Shown: positions 1-12,894, numbered from the stretch's first letter. The stretch: DNA of 64,000 nt from Poecilobothrus nobilitatus (GCA_947095535.1 OX352774.1:180356200-180420199); one strand, 5' to 3'. Program-made: numbers and translations. Notes: a model not told the origin generated them from the letters alone.

Positions 1-1689
1 AAAAAGGTAATGGAAATTTAAAAGGTAGCAAAAGGTAGTAGAATTAAAAAATATATATATAACACAAATATCCAAAATTTCAAATTTATTTAAATTTTAA
101 CGAACTTAAAACAAGTTGACTTTAAATCATAGTCACAAACAAAAACGATAACAAAAAATTAACAACATAAAAATTATTTTGTAACACATATGTAGGTAAA
201 TGGTTTTTTTTAAATGCAAATGAAAAAATCGGAATAAAATTCAAATCTATATAATGTACATATTTCCCATATTTAAAAGTAATTTTTTTTGCTTAAGGCC
301 CTACTTACACGGTTGATAAACATCCCTTTTATCAATTAATTCTTTAGCTAAAAAAATATTATTTATTGTTTTAGTTTTAAAAGAATTTCTGTGATCAGTT
401 TTTTGTTAATTGCAAGCATGAATATTTTCTTTCAGCTGCAGCACTGCTATGCGGAAGGCAACAAAGTGTTAACACGTATTCGGCCAATTCTACATAGATG
501 TAATTTCCCAAAATTATTTTTAAATTTTTTTTAATTGATCCACATTTAAAAATATTGGCCTTTTAATTAAATTTTGACATTGTGGTAGAGTGGTAGTAAA
601 ATCTAAAAAAGGAAGTAGATCTACTGCCTTGGGAGTAGAAGTCCCATCACTGATTCCTTTCTGTAAATTTTGCTACCCTTTTTGCTAACTTACTCCACTT
701 TTGAAATCCATTTGCTTCGAAAATGTAGCCGTCGGGTGGCAATCCTCAACATACGTATCTCAGAAGAATTATTTTTGTATTATGTATGTTATTATACAAA
801 TATTTATTAACAATTTTCAACATTTATTTAAAAATTAAAAGAAAACTAATTGTTTGTTAATTTTAAATAATTTCTATAAGTAAATATTTAAATAATTTTT
901 TTCAGGAATTTTTTAAAATTTTATTGTTGCTTACTTTAACTCTAAAAATAGTTCCAATATCCATACATAATATGTACATACTTACATACATATGTAACAT
1001 AAGTACATACATTAGAATTTAAAATTATTATATTTCTTGTGGAAGTGGAGTATCATTATTATTTATTTGTAAATGATTTAAGTAAATATTTTTCAAAAAG
1101 TTAAATTGTGCTTAAATGTTCTAAAGATCAATATTTACGATAAACTAAAAAGGAATTAAATAAGAAAAAATAATTTTAATCTTTTTATTTTTTGATTGCT
1201 GATGTGACGTGCAAAACTGGCTGCTGAGCTCTATTTTTATTTTTCAACATTATTTAAATACACAGAAAATCAAAATCATCATTTAATTTTGAATTTAAAT
1301 AATCAATAAAGTGTATTTTATATATAAAATAAATAATGATATTAAAATTCTAATTAAATCTTATTATTTAATTTAAATTTAATAAGATATTTTAAAAATA
1401 CAATAAAAGATACATATAATAAAAATATATTAGAAAAGAGATGATAATTATGTTTTAATTTTTACTTGAGTTATTTATTTAATTAAAACCAAATAATTTA
1501 AAATTAAAATCAAATTTAAAATGAATTACTGACGCTTCTTTTCTTTTTTTTAACTAAAATAAATTTTATTCGTATAAAAATGGTCTTAAATTAATTTTTG
1601 TTTTTATTAGATAGTAAATTTATTTTATGAAGCTAAAACTAATGTTATATGTATATGTAGGCTTAATAATAGAGACCATTCATGAAATA
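1..1689. other. AT-rich intergenic DNA, no gene seen
   Basis: No coding region is supported here. Short AAAAGGTAGC-like words at the left edge recur in inverted orientation near 660-700 (TTGCTACCCTTTTGCTA). This could mark the ends of a small degenerate inverted-repeat element, but the match is weak and I do not call it. Confidence 0.5.
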
Positions 1690-2396
1690 CCCTAATTGAA
1701 GTGGTAGAAGAATATGAATACCTTAGAAGCTTAATAACGGCAGACGGAGCAATGATAAAAGAGTATGGTGTCATAATTCCAAAGTTAAATTACAAACAAT
1801 GGCAAAAAATAATTCCAAAAAAATATTGAAAAAAAAAGTCCACAAAATGAAATACACATTTACATATGTATATTCTTTGATGCACATGCACATGGATTGA
1901 TGATCGCAGAATTTCAAAACTATGGGTAACCTAGAAGTCATCGCACATATCTCACGGTAAAAAATTAAAAATATTCAACGCGTACGTGGAAACTAGTGAT
2001 ACTGTATGGCAGTGAAACCTGGTTAGTAACACAAAACAACATACAAAAGCTGCAAGTCTTCATTTAAAAATGTTAATGATAATACGTACATATATATGTA
2101 TATCTCGAAAATTCTGGCCTAGAAGAATACTAAACTTGAAATTATAGGTATTTGTATTTACCACTCAAGAACCGATCGAACTGCAAATTCGAAGAAAGAA
2201 AATGGAGATGGATCGGCCATATTCTGAGAATGAGATGCTCTAAAGAAAAGCGGGAACTCCTAAAGCAAAAGAAATCTGTGAAGACCCAAAATGTATTTTA
2301 GAAAAAGCGTTCAGAATAAGATTAAACAAAGTAGAAAGTTTTGGACTGAAATAAAAGAAAAAGCGCAAGGCAGAGAAAATTGGAAAGGATTTGTAT
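1690..2396 (+). mobile_element. Decayed RTE-like non-LTR retrotransposon, reverse-transcriptase C-terminal tail
   Basis: Translated pieces in changing frames match the C-terminal part of RTE-type endonuclease/reverse transcriptases. They appear in the expected order: EYEYLRSLITADGA near 1710, ILYGSETW near 2002, ERKWRWIGHILRM near 2195 and GRENWKGFV near 2375. These are the hallmark blocks after the RT palm. Stops and frameshifts interrupt them throughout, so this is a dead fragment. No 5' part, catalytic box or target-site duplication was found. The family name is inferred from the motif set, and a related LINE clade is possible. Confidence 0.75.
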
Positions 2397-4143
2397 AAGG
2401 CGTTTTTTTCATAGAAAATAAAACAGGAGAACAGAAAAACTGAAGGTCCTTAACAATATTTCTAGAAACAAATTAAGTTTAAGAATTAAGAAATACATTA
2501 AGTTTAAGAATTATTTTATACTAAATTTATTAAAAAAGACTTGCATTTAAAGATTTAAGGGAGTCTTGATTTGATTTAGTGATTATTAGTAACTAAAAAG
2601 CTGTTATTTATACGAACTATTATCTTTTAATCTACGTTAGATTAAGTTCTGCCAGATTCTGGTAAAGCAACACAAAAATATCAACAAATTTCTGTTAACT
2701 TAATCAGAAAATAATTACATACATACATTTGTCCAGCGTGGGCCAACTTGAACTGACTAATTGGAAATGCTTATAATTTTTTTATTTTATTTTTTTTTGC
2801 AGATAATAAAGAATTTTATAAAATTTTATAATGTTATCATACCCAGTGCAAGAACGTGTAAAAATTGTTGAATTTTTTTATGTTTCCGGACGATCAAAGT
2901 ATACATTGATAATAAATAGATATCAATAAACTAAACTCGCAAAAAACCGACCTATGTATATTTTTTTTTATAGTTACATTATGTAGATATGTACAAATTA
3001 CAATATACACATGTACAATAATAATTTTTATTAAAATTACATAAATTCAAACCTTAATTGAATATAAATTTTTATAATCTACGATAGATTGCTGAATTAC
3101 TTTTACCTACATATGTACATAATAAAATATCTGATATAATGCATTCTCATATAATTTCTGAATCTGTATGTAAGTATGTACATTATATGCAAAAAAAAAA
3201 AATCTAATACAATATACTAATAAATTAAAAAATAAAAGCTTATCAATTGCATTTTAAAAAGAATCAATGAACGCTTTGTGTAACATAAAAATATAAAATA
3301 CTAAGCTACTATATTATTATATGTATTCAAAAAGGTTTATGCCCTCGGAATATTTATAAGAATAGAATTCTTAAATAAAATTATTATAATAATCTACAAA
3401 TTCCAATATTACTATATTATACATACGTGTAATAATATGTAGATACTAGATATTTTCATATACGTATGACATTAACAAAATTATTTAATCAAGTAACTTT
3501 GTTTACCTTGTATGAAATAGAATAGAATAAAAATTTAATTTTCTGTATTCATATAAGACAAAGTTTATTCTAGATTGTTTCTTTTATACCAATAATTCAT
3601 GATTTTTTATTATTTCTTATTAGAATTTAAAGATTTAAAGATTTAATATTTAAAAGGTTTACTAATAAAAAATGTAATGTGTACAAAATATTTCTTAACG
3701 AATGAGTGGGACCGTACATTAAAGTTTTACATATCGACCATCAAATATAAGTTATCATATCAGATTTAAACTGTACGACTGAACATACTTAAAATATAAA
3801 ATTTGAGATTTTTTAATAGTGCGAAAATCAAAAATTATTCTTTATAAACATATCAGATTATTAGTAATAAATGAAAACAATTTGTAATTTTACATGGATG
3901 AGGGTATTTTTTTTTATTGTAAAATTTATAAAATTTCATTATTTGTATTAAAATAATATAAAAATTCAGTACTACTTTTGCACTATAAATCTAAGATATA
4001 AAAATTCAATTCAAAATATAAATGCACAATAGGCTCAATATAATTAAAAAAGTATCCGAATAAAAAATATACTAATTTATACGAAAATTATTGCTTTTTA
4101 GTTTTATCTCTTTCAATACGTTTTTTTTTTTCTTCTATTTCAT
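2397..4143. other. AT-rich intergenic DNA, probably includes the ECI1 3' UTR
   Basis: No coding signal. The right end lies directly downstream of the minus-strand isomerase stop codon, so part of it is presumably 3' UTR. TACATACATATGTACATA-like runs are scattered through it. Confidence 0.5.
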
Positions 4144-5222
4144 TTATTTTCCTTTATTTTTTAAGCTTTCCATATAAATTTCTAAACCTTTTTGAACTTT
4201 TGGTTGATTAACAAAGAATAAAAATGTTTGTAAGTCTTGTTCTTTTGTTTCTTCTAATTCTGTTAAATCTTTACTTCTAAATGCTTGTTTTGTTAATGCT
4301 CTGGCAACTGAATTAATTTTAACAAATCTTGCCATAAATTCTTCACATTTAGCAATTGTTTCTTCTTTACTTTGTGCTATATCATCAATTAAACCAATTT
4401 TTAAAGCTTCATCAGTTGTAAACATTTTTCCTTGCGTTAAAGCCATTTCAGCAATACTAAAAATAAAAATTATAAATTTATACTAAAATCTAACAACTTT
4501 CTAAAACACTTTTTAAAAAAAAAATTAAATATTACTGTTAACTTACCGACTTGGCAAAACATTTTTCATTGAAGCCATAAACCATTTTGGTGCAACAATT
4601 CCTAATTGAGTTTCATTTAAACCAATTGTAAAATTTGGCATCATTACACGATATTCACAACATAGTGATAACAAACATCCACCAGCTGGAGCATGTCCCT
4701 GGAAAACAGAACAAGGTATATATAAATTTCTGAATCTATGCGTTCTATATGAATGAAAATAAAATATTTACATTAATAGCTGCAGCAGTTGGAAATCCTG
4801 AACCATATAATTTCAACCAAACTTCTTGTAAAGTACTCCAAAATTGTTTTAGTCTGTCTTGATTAGGTTTATACATTTCCATAATATCAAGACCAGCTGA
4901 AAAAACACTTTTACCAGACTAAAAATAATTATAAGTTTATTAAATTATGAAATCATATCCTTATAAAGATTTTAAAATTACTTACAGAAGTTAAAATCAT
5001 TCCTTTACATCGCTTATCTTCAACTTCACTTAAAGAATCATTAATTGCTGTTAATAAATCTAAATTTAATCCATTAACTGGAGGACGATTTAACGTTAAT
5101 GTTGCTACACCAGTTTTATCATTTACTTGCAGCAAAGTTAAACCAGCTGCTGAACTATTATGTCGTACTCCAATTTGGGCGGAACATTTAGCTAATTTAA
5201 CAATCAAGGAACGCATTTTCAT
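4144..5222 (-). CDS. ECI1: Enoyl-CoA delta isomerase 1, mitochondrial (four exons)
   Basis: Crotonase-fold isomerase that shifts 3-enoyl-CoA double bonds to 2-trans so that unsaturated fatty acids can enter mitochondrial beta-oxidation. I read complement(join(4144..4456,4547..4698,4772..4918,4986..5222)), 282 aa, near the usual family length. Every junction is GT-AG and the phases agree. The chosen start, MKMRSLIVKLAKCSAQ, gives a basic amphipathic mitochondrial presequence; an upstream in-frame methionine at 5270 would put hydrophobic, non-targeting residues first. Exon 1 carries LTLNRPPVNGLN and ends at GMILTS. Exon 2 opens with SVFSAGLDIMEMY, the conserved CoA/oxyanion-loop segment. Exon 3 has GHAPAGGCLLSLCCEYRVM and NETQLGIVAPKW, the second oxyanion and catalytic region. 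Exon 4 is the C-terminal helical part. It lies 193 bp downstream of ESS2 on the same strand. The family call is firm; ECI1 rather than another isomerase rests on the presequence and the AGLDIMEMY and NETQLGI patterns. Confidence 0.9.
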
Positions 5223-5415
5223 ATAAACTTTGTGGCAACTGTTATAAAAAAGAATATTACATATAATCAAATATATTCAATAAAAGCTAATTTTTAGTAC
5301 TAATCAAAATTTAAGATTTTGTTGAAGTAACAACAAAAAAGAAGAACAATCTTAATTTTCAATTGCATTTGAACTTTATTACAATATTTCTAAATTTAAT
5401 TATAAATACAATTTA

Positions 5416-6903
5416 TTAAAAAAAATCTGATGCTTTCGTTCTTTTAGGTATATTTAGTAAATTAGATGTTAAGTCTTCTGCATTTCTTGAAGAATTTCTC
5501 ATGAATTTATTAGATTCATTATCAGATTTATTTGATTTATTCGAAATTGGTGTGTTCATTAATGGCGTTTTTCTTACTATAATTGGTGTTGTATTGAGTT
5601 TATTTGTTCGACGTAATGAGTCAGGAGTTTTTGTTGTCGTGCGGGGAGTCATTAATGATGTTCTTAATTTTAATTTTGAAGAAGCTACTAATTTTCTTGC
5701 AGCCGGAGACATAGCTAATTTTCGATCAATAACTGATTTTATATATGGAGAGCTAATATTCCTTTTAGCAGCTTCAATTGCATTTTGTTTCTGATTCCTT
5801 AAACGTTCTCCAGCCTTTTCTGCTAATTCGTGAGCTATACATTCTCTTCTAGGAGTTTCTTTTATACGAAATGAAGGTCCCGGTATTGAACATATTGGTG
5901 TATCACCACCATCTAATCTAAATGGAGTTCCCTCAATTTCTCCCCATGTCATTAAGGGACTGCCCATTTCACTAGGATGTGGTGATGGTGTTCTTACAAA
6001 ATCATATTTACTATTTGGATTTTCGGGTTTTTTAACAATATTTCCATCTATATCAACTTTTTCAATAGTTAAACGATTATTATTGGTAGCATCATTACCT
6101 GGTGAAATGGGATTCTTAAAATTCGTTTTTAACCTAGTATTCGAATGAACAACAGCTGGTCTTCTTTTTGCAAATTCTAATCTCTCGGCTTCTGTAAAAT
6201 CTACTCCGTCAGGAATATACATAACAGTATTTTTATTTGTGTATTTCCAAGTATCAACTTCACCATTATATTTTATACTAAATTGTTTTTCTATTGCTGG
6301 TAAAGCTAATTTTTTTTCAAATTCAATGGCAGACATTTTTTCAGCATTATATAAAATAGCAAATTTTTGTTTTAATTTTTCTTCAGCTTTTTCCATAATT
6401 TCTTGAAAACTTTGATTGTCTTCACTTGTATAATTTTGAAGAAAAGAATCTAAACTGTGATTTTCATCTATTGTTATTCCCGTATTAGTGGTTTCTGTGT
6501 TAGTTTTTCTAGAGGTTGTTGAAAGAGGTGTTCCACTTTCACTTGGTAATGGTGTACTATTTGGGTTTACAAATGGTGTTTCAAATGTAGCTGGACTTTC
6601 ATTTGCAATTCTTCGTGACATTGTTAAATTTCCGTGACTATATTTGTCATAAAGTTGTCTAAGTTTATATATATCATTTTTTTCCTTTGCTTCCAAATAT
6701 TCATTTTGTGCTACTAATTTTTCTAAATCTGGAAAAAAATCTCTTTGGATAATTTTACCCATTTCTTGGATATATTGCTCTTCTGTCAATATTTTTTTTT
6801 TGCTTTTCTTTACAACTTCTTTTGGCTTTTTAAAATCAATTATATCATTACGCATATTTTTCATAGCTATTAACGCTCTTGCTCCCGGTTTTTCATCCAT
6901 CAT
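5416..6903 (-). CDS. Ess2: Splicing factor ESS-2 homolog (DGCR14/Es2), single exon
   Basis: Nuclear protein of the ESS2/DGCR14 family, associated with the spliceosome C complex. The 495-aa frame is uninterrupted. Its N-terminus has the family signature ILTEEQYIQEMGKIIQRDFF followed by the coiled-coil helix PDLEKLVAQNEYLEAKEKND. A Ser/Thr/Pro-rich stretch follows (about 100-150), then a second helix with EKAEEKLKQKFAILYNAEK. Next come the conserved WKYTNKNTVMYIPDG segment (about 219-233), a TPSP region with MTWGEIEGTPFRLDG (about 318-332), and a basic AREL-type helix (HELAEKAGERLRNQ). The tail is low-complexity and ends in RTKASDFF. Length agrees with other insect members. The start is the first of two adjacent methionines. 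The gene has no intron and lies upstream of ECI1 on the same strand. A DRE motif lies about 350 bp upstream. Confidence 0.93.
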   Translation of the reverse strand: MMDEKPGARALIAMKNMRNDIIDFKKPKEVVKKSKKKILTEEQYIQEMGKIIQRDFFPDLEKLVAQNEYLEAKEKNDIYKLRQLYDKYSHGNLTMSRRIANESPATFETPFVNPNSTPLPSESGTPLSTTSRKTNTETTNTGITIDENHSLDSFLQNYTSEDNQSFQEIMEKAEEKLKQKFAILYNAEKMSAIEFEKKLALPAIEKQFSIKYNGEVDTWKYTNKNTVMYIPDGVDFTEAERLEFAKRRPAVVHSNTRLKTNFKNPISPGNDATNNNRLTIEKVDIDGNIVKKPENPNSKYDFVRTPSPHPSEMGSPLMTWGEIEGTPFRLDGGDTPICSIPGPSFRIKETPRRECIAHELAEKAGERLRNQKQNAIEAAKRNISSPYIKSVIDRKLAMSPAARKLVASSKLKLRTSLMTPRTTTKTPDSLRRTNKLNTTPIIVRKTPLMNTPISNKSNKSDNESNKFMRNSSRNAEDLTSNLLNIPKRTKASDFF

Positions 6904-7490
6904 TGAATTTAAAAATTACTTAAACCTATTTTGTATGATGTTTGCTTCAGTTCTCTGGAACGGCACTAACTAATTAATCTATCTTGACAATTGAATTATC
7001 CGGGAGTGCAGTTCAAAGTTCAAATTTTCTTTAAAAAAATATTTTATCCTAATATGAAACACTAATTTTTGTGATTTATAATTTATATTATTTATTTATT
7101 TATTTACCTTTATTAAATAAAATTAAACGCAATACTTAAACTTTAACTTGGAGAAATAAAATTATATTAAAGAAAAATAAAAAGTGACACACAAAACTGA
7201 AAACTGCCAAAATGGATGTCGCCTACAGTCCTAAAGTCGATCAAACTGTGTTATCGATAGTTACCAACAGATCATCTCAAAATGTTTTTTTATATTAATT
7301 ACATTCAAGATACAATTACAACGATTACAACCCATATAGAGTGTTTTTCATTTTCTCCTCAGAGCTGTCAAGCAAAAAAATTGTGTTTTTTTTTCTACTC
7401 AGATTATCCATTTTATGTTTCCTTTTTAGCTCGGAGTGTGCTCAGAACGCGATCTGTGTTCTCCTAAAAATTTCTCAGACTTCACAGAAG
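6904..7490. other. Upstream region of ESS2
   Basis: Presumed promoter and 5' UTR of the minus-strand ESS2 gene. It contains a perfect DRE palindrome, listed separately. A 28-codon plus-strand ORF at 7212 (starting MDVAYSPKVDQ) overlaps the DRE and is not supported as a gene. Confidence 0.5.
7252..7259. promoter_or_regulatory. DRE core-promoter motif TATCGATA
   Basis: Perfect match to the palindromic DREF-binding element that marks many housekeeping promoters in flies. It sits about 350 bp upstream of the ESS2 start codon, within the context AAACTGTGTTATCGA. The same 15 bases occur between the two Ly6 genes at 17938. Its function is inferred from motif and position only. Confidence 0.55.
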
Positions 7491-7686
7491 GGGCCTCGGC
7501 GGCCTTAGTGGGTAAGAGCGTATAAAATACACTGTAAACACCTAGGGAGTGTGGGTTCGAATCCCACACACGTCGTAAGAGTTATTCCCCCTTACGACAT
7601 TTACAGCCACGCCTGAACAGGAAAGTCTGCGTAATTTCCTGTCCATATTTATGTGGCAGAGGTATGCATAAAAAAAAACAAAAAAC
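7491..7686 (+). mobile_element. tRNA-derived SINE, near full length
   Basis: Starts GGGCCTCGGCGGCCT. It has an A-box-like TAGTGGGTAAGAGCG and a B box GGTTCGAATCC at the expected spacing for an internal pol III promoter. A hairpin follows directly (GTCGTAAG ... CTTACGAC), then a body containing CCTGAACAGG and ATTTATGTGGCAG, and an A-rich tail. The same arrangement recurs at 33121, 40685 and 62952, so this is a dispersed family. No clear target-site duplication is visible at this copy. Confidence 0.88.
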
Positions 7687-10199
7687 AGAATTGTCAAAAA
7701 ATAAAACGTCAAATTAAGAATAAAATAATAAAAACGTCAAAAAAAAACGATAAAGTCAATTTTAAATCGGTTTGAAAACAAAGGGCTACTTTGGGGGTCC
7801 GCCCAAAATAGACCGAAAACCGACTTTAATTCACTGTGAAACCCGGTTCGTGTCCTTTTTCGGAAAACTCCCGCTAACAATTTAAGCAATCCTCTTTTTG
7901 AATTCGGCAAGTAAACGCATACGGCATGCATATATTTGTTATTTTTTTTGCTTGTATGAAATCAAAAAAAATAAATGTTAACTCTTTTTTATGAAAATTC
8001 AAATTTTTTTTATTTGAAAAATTTATTATTTTATATAAATTCTAAGTATTTGTAATATTAAAAATTAGCAAAACCTTGTACAACACTTTTTATTTTCATT
8101 TAAAAACTGTTTTCAAAATTAACTTAAAGCATTGCACTACGGCAACACGTTTCAAAAATGCGGCAAACACGAAACGTAATGCGGCCATTTAGTAGATTAT
8201 TATTAAAGTTTTGTATGGAAAGTCGAAAATTTTAAAACTAAGAAAAAATAAAAATAAGCTAAAAAAATTTAAAATAATGAAATAAAAAATAATGATGTTA
8301 ATTTGGATAAAAATTCTAAATTTGTTCTCTAAGAGTTTCTTTTTTAAACTCAGAGCGGTCAAAGTTCAAATAAAAGTTTGCTCTAAGCGCTAGACATCTA
8401 GAGTGCGTTTCGTTTCTAATTTTAATGTTTATGACTTATGACAGATCAAAGTCGTTTCGAAATGCTGGAGTAGAGTAAAAAATACTCTTTAACGTCATAA
8501 ATAAAATTCGAACACCAGAATCGAGTTGATGATACAATTTTTTAAACCTACTCGCAAGGAAAACTATGGAGTGTTACAAATGTCAAAGTGTTTTGAAGTG
8601 TCATTATTGTTTTTTTTTTTTAAATTTTAACATTATAAACTTACATATTAAAATAATTGTAAGCGAAACCGTTCAATTGAGCTTATAATACTTCTTAAAA
8701 TAATTTTTTTTTTTGGAAGACTCCATTATTTGTTTGAAATAATTCCAATCTAATTTTGACAGTTCAAATTCATATTTAACTCTAGTTGTTTCGAAATAGC
8801 AGTATAATGTTAACTCTGGATGTAAGTGTGGTAGTTAATCCCATAGATACATGTAATAAAATAGGAACTGGCAGCTTCTCTTTCACTTTAATGTATTTCC
8901 TATTCAACCATTTTCAGCCAAAAATTAAGATATGTGTTACTCTAATGCTAAGACAGCTGTTTAGATTTTGCGTTAAATGCGTTAAATCATATAGAACAGT
9001 TTCTTCTAAAATCAAACATGTACATCTCATAGTAGTAAATAAATACAAGTATTATAGTTAAGTTAAGTAGTAGCAGAACCAGAAGCAGGAATAAAAAAGT
9101 ATTGATATTGATAATAAAAAATATAAAAACAAAAGTATAGATTAGAATAATTAATCAAATAATAGGTAAAAATAATTTAAAAAAATAATTTTGCATGATT
9201 GAAATTAAATAATATCAGTATTTTGACAAGAAAATTGCCGAACGAAATATGTGCAACAAAATATCAAATTTTGTGCGTCGTGTGGTTTATTGCCACCGAA
9301 TATAAGACCAAATAATGAAACATTTAATATTATGTATATTTAAACCAGAAAATAATAAAACAGATAATTGAACCAGTTATTTATTAAACTCTATTGTTAG
9401 AGAAAGCTTCATACTCTAGTTTTATGTATTTAGTGCTATCTGACATATCATTGAATTTGTCATATTATTTTGATTTAACAAAATGAGATTAAATCCCATA
9501 TTATGAACTAATCAAACCCACTGTTCACCAAGAAATTGTAACATTTAAATTGCTCACTTCAAATTAGGTGTCCTTCTTCAAACTCTGCGGATTGTTTATT
9601 TAAGCTTCTAATATTAAAAATCCACTTATTTGTTAAAATTATGTTTTTTGGAAACTTTATACAGCAACAATAATAAATTTTAAACATTGTTCCACTATAT
9701 TACTATTTATTAATAATCGCTTCTATATCTCTATATTATTTTATTCTTTTATATTATTTATTCAAATTTTTTTTTATTTTTTAGATATTTTATATTAGTT
9801 TTTATATTACATATAGACACATTTATTTATTTATTTTTTTTTTATTTCAGAGAAATGTCTTGCTAACTACTTCACTTTTTATTTTATTTTGATTTCTGTA
9901 AAACAAAATATAAAATTCAAAAATAAAAAAGCAAGAAAGTTTCTTTTAGCGGGGATATTTGCGGGAGAAACTAAATAATGTAAAAACAGCTGTTACTCAA
10001 AAAGTAGCTGAAATTTTTTTGTTATGTTGCCTATCTGGTATTATGTTATTTTATTCCTATAAAAGCACAAACTCTACTCGAAATAAGAAACAAAAGTCGA
10101 AACGCACTCCTGATAAGAAAAAGAAAAACGCCCATAATAAATTACTGAGGTTGGGAACACAATGGGAATAGCTCTGATTAAAATCTATTTCCTATATTT
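7687..10199. other. Intergenic DNA, no gene recognised
   Basis: The section 7750-8200 is less AT-rich than its surroundings, but I do not recognise it. Short ORFs at 7737-7931 (minus), 8786-9061 (plus) and 9959-10171 (plus) lack recognisable domains, and I do not call them genes. Confidence 0.5.
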
Positions 10200-10640
10200 T
10201 TCGTAGTGTCGACCTATGACAGTCCCCTATATTTATCTCACTCACGTTTTCTCAGTTTTGTTGATGATATCAAAATTTGCAAAACTATAACTTCCACTCG
10301 TGATTGTGAGTTGTTACAATATGATATCAATCAATTTGATTCATGTTGCAGAAACCTCAATCTCGAACTAAATGTTAGTAAATGTTACCTAATTATGAAC
10401 TTTTCAAAATTAAAAGCCACTCAGCAATCAATTATGATTACGTTCTCAACGATCACCCTATTAAAAGAACAGATCGCACTTCCATATATAATAAATAAAG
10501 CTAATTAATTTCTTGGATTTATTATGCATTGGTCAAAAGTCAAAACAGTCTTCTGATCCCTATATCACTAAGCAACTTTTCATTACTTTTGAAAAAATGA
10601 TATAATACTATTAGATGGGAAGGAAAATATAGTCGTTTCT
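10200..10640 (+). mobile_element. Jockey-like LINE, reverse-transcriptase fragment (left half of a split element)
   Basis: The frame from 10206 reads SPLYLSHSRFLSFVDDIKIC, where FVDD is the RT motif C box. It continues with LLQYDINQFDSCCRNLNLEL and NVSKCYLIMNF, the standard thumb-side blocks of jockey/CR1-group reverse transcriptases. After a stop at 10508 the family pattern continues as LGFIMHW and DPYITKQLFITFEKM. The matching C-terminal blocks resume at 12895, beyond a 1.8-kb inverted-repeat element, so the two halves are probably one retroelement. It is dead: stops and frameshifts are present. Confidence 0.82.
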
Positions 10641-10688
10641 TTTTTTCTAATGTGTTTTCATATCTTAAGATAGTCAGTCAAAAAAATA

Positions 10689-12490
10689 CATATCGTCGTG
10701 TGGATAAATGATTGTCGTATGTTAAAAACTATAGTTTTGAGTAAAACGAAATCAAAGTTTGAAGCCCTGTATCTCGAAATTTATGTATAAAATTTTGGGT
10801 GTTTTTTTTTTAAATCTTCGAAATTTATAGTATGATTTAACAAAAACTTCAAAATGAGAATGTCGTATGTTAGTTTTTCGTAAGAAAATTTTTTTGCATA
10901 ATACATACGACAGTTTGTTACTTAATATACAACAAATTAATTCCAAAATGTTAATAATGAATGTTTTCTGGTTTTATGTTAATATTGCTTAATAATATAT
11001 ATTCTCATTTTCAGTGAATAAAATAAGTTATATAACATTAATTGTTAAACTCTGTATTTCTGTGTTTTAGTTTTATCTTAAAATATCTACACATATTTTT
11101 ATAACTAATTGCTGGGTTATTAAAAAATACATTAAAAATAATTTTTTAAATAAATTTTAAGAAATTTCATGAATAATGTTTTTTCAAAATATAACAGATC
11201 CCGATCATGGATCAAAAGCATTCATAACGTTGCGATATAAAAGTTAAAAAAAAAAAAGTAATAAATCTGGTTTCATTTCAATTAATATTTTAATATTTCA
11301 ATTAAAACTATAAAAACCAAAATACTATGTACTAAAATAACTAAATATAAGAAATTATTCAACAAATATCAGTTAACAAAATTTTGATTAAAATAATCGT
11401 TTATTTCGAATTCATTATAATCGTATACATATTATTATATTCTCTTATATTATTAATCTTATATTATTATAATCGTATATTATTATTATATTTATAAAAT
11501 TAATAATTAAAAATTTTGATACAATATTTTTCATTCTAATTAGAATTTTTAAAATTCATGATATTGGTTTATTTTGTTTTGAAATTGTTTGAATTTATTT
11601 AGAACAGTTATTTACTATTGTAAGTGGAAGTACTTGAAGTGGATACCTACTTAATATAGAAATATACCTATTTTTCAGAAATTAGTTGTTTTGGGATTTA
11701 GTACACATGAATGATATTTTTATAATTACATTTTTGACTAATAAAAAATCTAAATAATACCAAACAATTTAAATATGAAAAAAAAACTGATTTAAAACGA
11801 AACATAAAGCTAATTATAATAGAAATGAAAAATACTGTAAGTTAACTGTTTGTTTAAAAATATAATACCTGGCGCAAAACTAACTATTTCTTCGACATCG
11901 TCAAATATTTCATTTGCCATATTTAAAAAGTAAAAAAAACAATTAATTTAAAAAAATAAATAAAACAAAAATGTAATTTTACGTACTTAAGATTTTTTTT
12001 TTTTGGTAAAACTGATGGCGGCGATTCATCCATTATGCTCGTCATTTAAACAAAAAGAAATAGGTACTAATTTACTTTTTTTAAAATTTATTATCGTTCA
12101 CATATAATTTGCTATTAACATACGACAAATAAATATTAATATTTGAATATTTATGTGTGGTATGTTAAGACATACAATAATTTCTTATTATAACCTTGTA
12201 TTAAAATGTTGTATGTTAAACATACGACAATTTATTACTGGAAACAGCAAATACATAGAAATGATGTCGTATGTTGTATTTTTTTAGCAACATACGACAA
12301 ATTAATATTAAAACTTTTATAAACTAACTACATACGACAATTTAATATTGAATATCTAGCTAACGGTAGAATATATCGAAAAACGGACAACAGCATTTAA
12401 AAGAGCAGAAAAAATTACTTCAGAAACTTTCATAATGTAAAATTGTCCAAAATTCAACTTACGACAATCATTTATCCACACGACGATATG
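10689..12490. mobile_element. 1.8-kb non-autonomous DNA transposon with 30-bp terminal inverted repeats
   Basis: The first 30 bases (10689-10718, beginning CATATCGTCGTGTGGATAAA) are perfectly reverse-complemented at 12461-12490. The word ACATACGACA, or its complement, recurs about nine times. Copies cluster near both ends: 10714, 10862 and 10904 on the left, and about 12117-12335 on the right. This is the layout of subterminal transposase-binding repeats. The interior is AT-rich and has no transposase ORF, so the element would need help in trans. I see no convincing target-site duplication, so the superfamily is unassigned. It sits between two halves of a jockey-like LINE. Confidence 0.8.
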
Positions 12491-12894
12491 CATTTTATAA
12501 TAGTAAACATTTCGTTCACTCAAGCTGTATATTTATGAAAATAATATAAAGCAGTTTCAGTTTCTCATAACCAGTTCCATTTAAGAGATTTTAAGTTTTT
12601 ATATTCGTTAATAATTTATATATTTTTGTTTTAAATTAAAATTTAATTTAATTAAAGTTATTAAAATATTTAACTATTTGGAAAATAATTTTAATAAGTG
12701 ATAAAATTCTTAAAACAATAGAAATTAAACTATTTTATCTTTTAGGAAACTATTTCTAAAGAAACCAAAGCAATACATAAGCACAGCTCATTCAGCTGTT
12801 TCTCAAAATTGGTTGATAATATTTTCTTCATTGCCTATTTAAATGTAAAATACATCTACATGTACATCTATGTGTAAGACCTTGAATACTCAAA

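Noticed and set aside
1..700. Inverted-repeat element bounded by AAAAGGTAGC words
   Set aside because: Matches are short and imperfect, and the left end is cut by the window edge.
5501..5794. 97-codon plus-strand ORF
   Set aside because: Antisense shadow of the ESS2 coding exon; hydrophobic by composition only.
7491..7580. tRNA gene from A and B box matches
   Set aside because: The head does not fold into a full cloverleaf by eye, is followed by a fixed hairpin, body and A tail, and recurs as a dispersed family; it is a SINE.
9959..10171. 70-codon ORF with a membrane-like segment and a lysine-rich tail
   Set aside because: No conserved domain, low complexity, and it lies just before a dead LINE fragment; probably chance.
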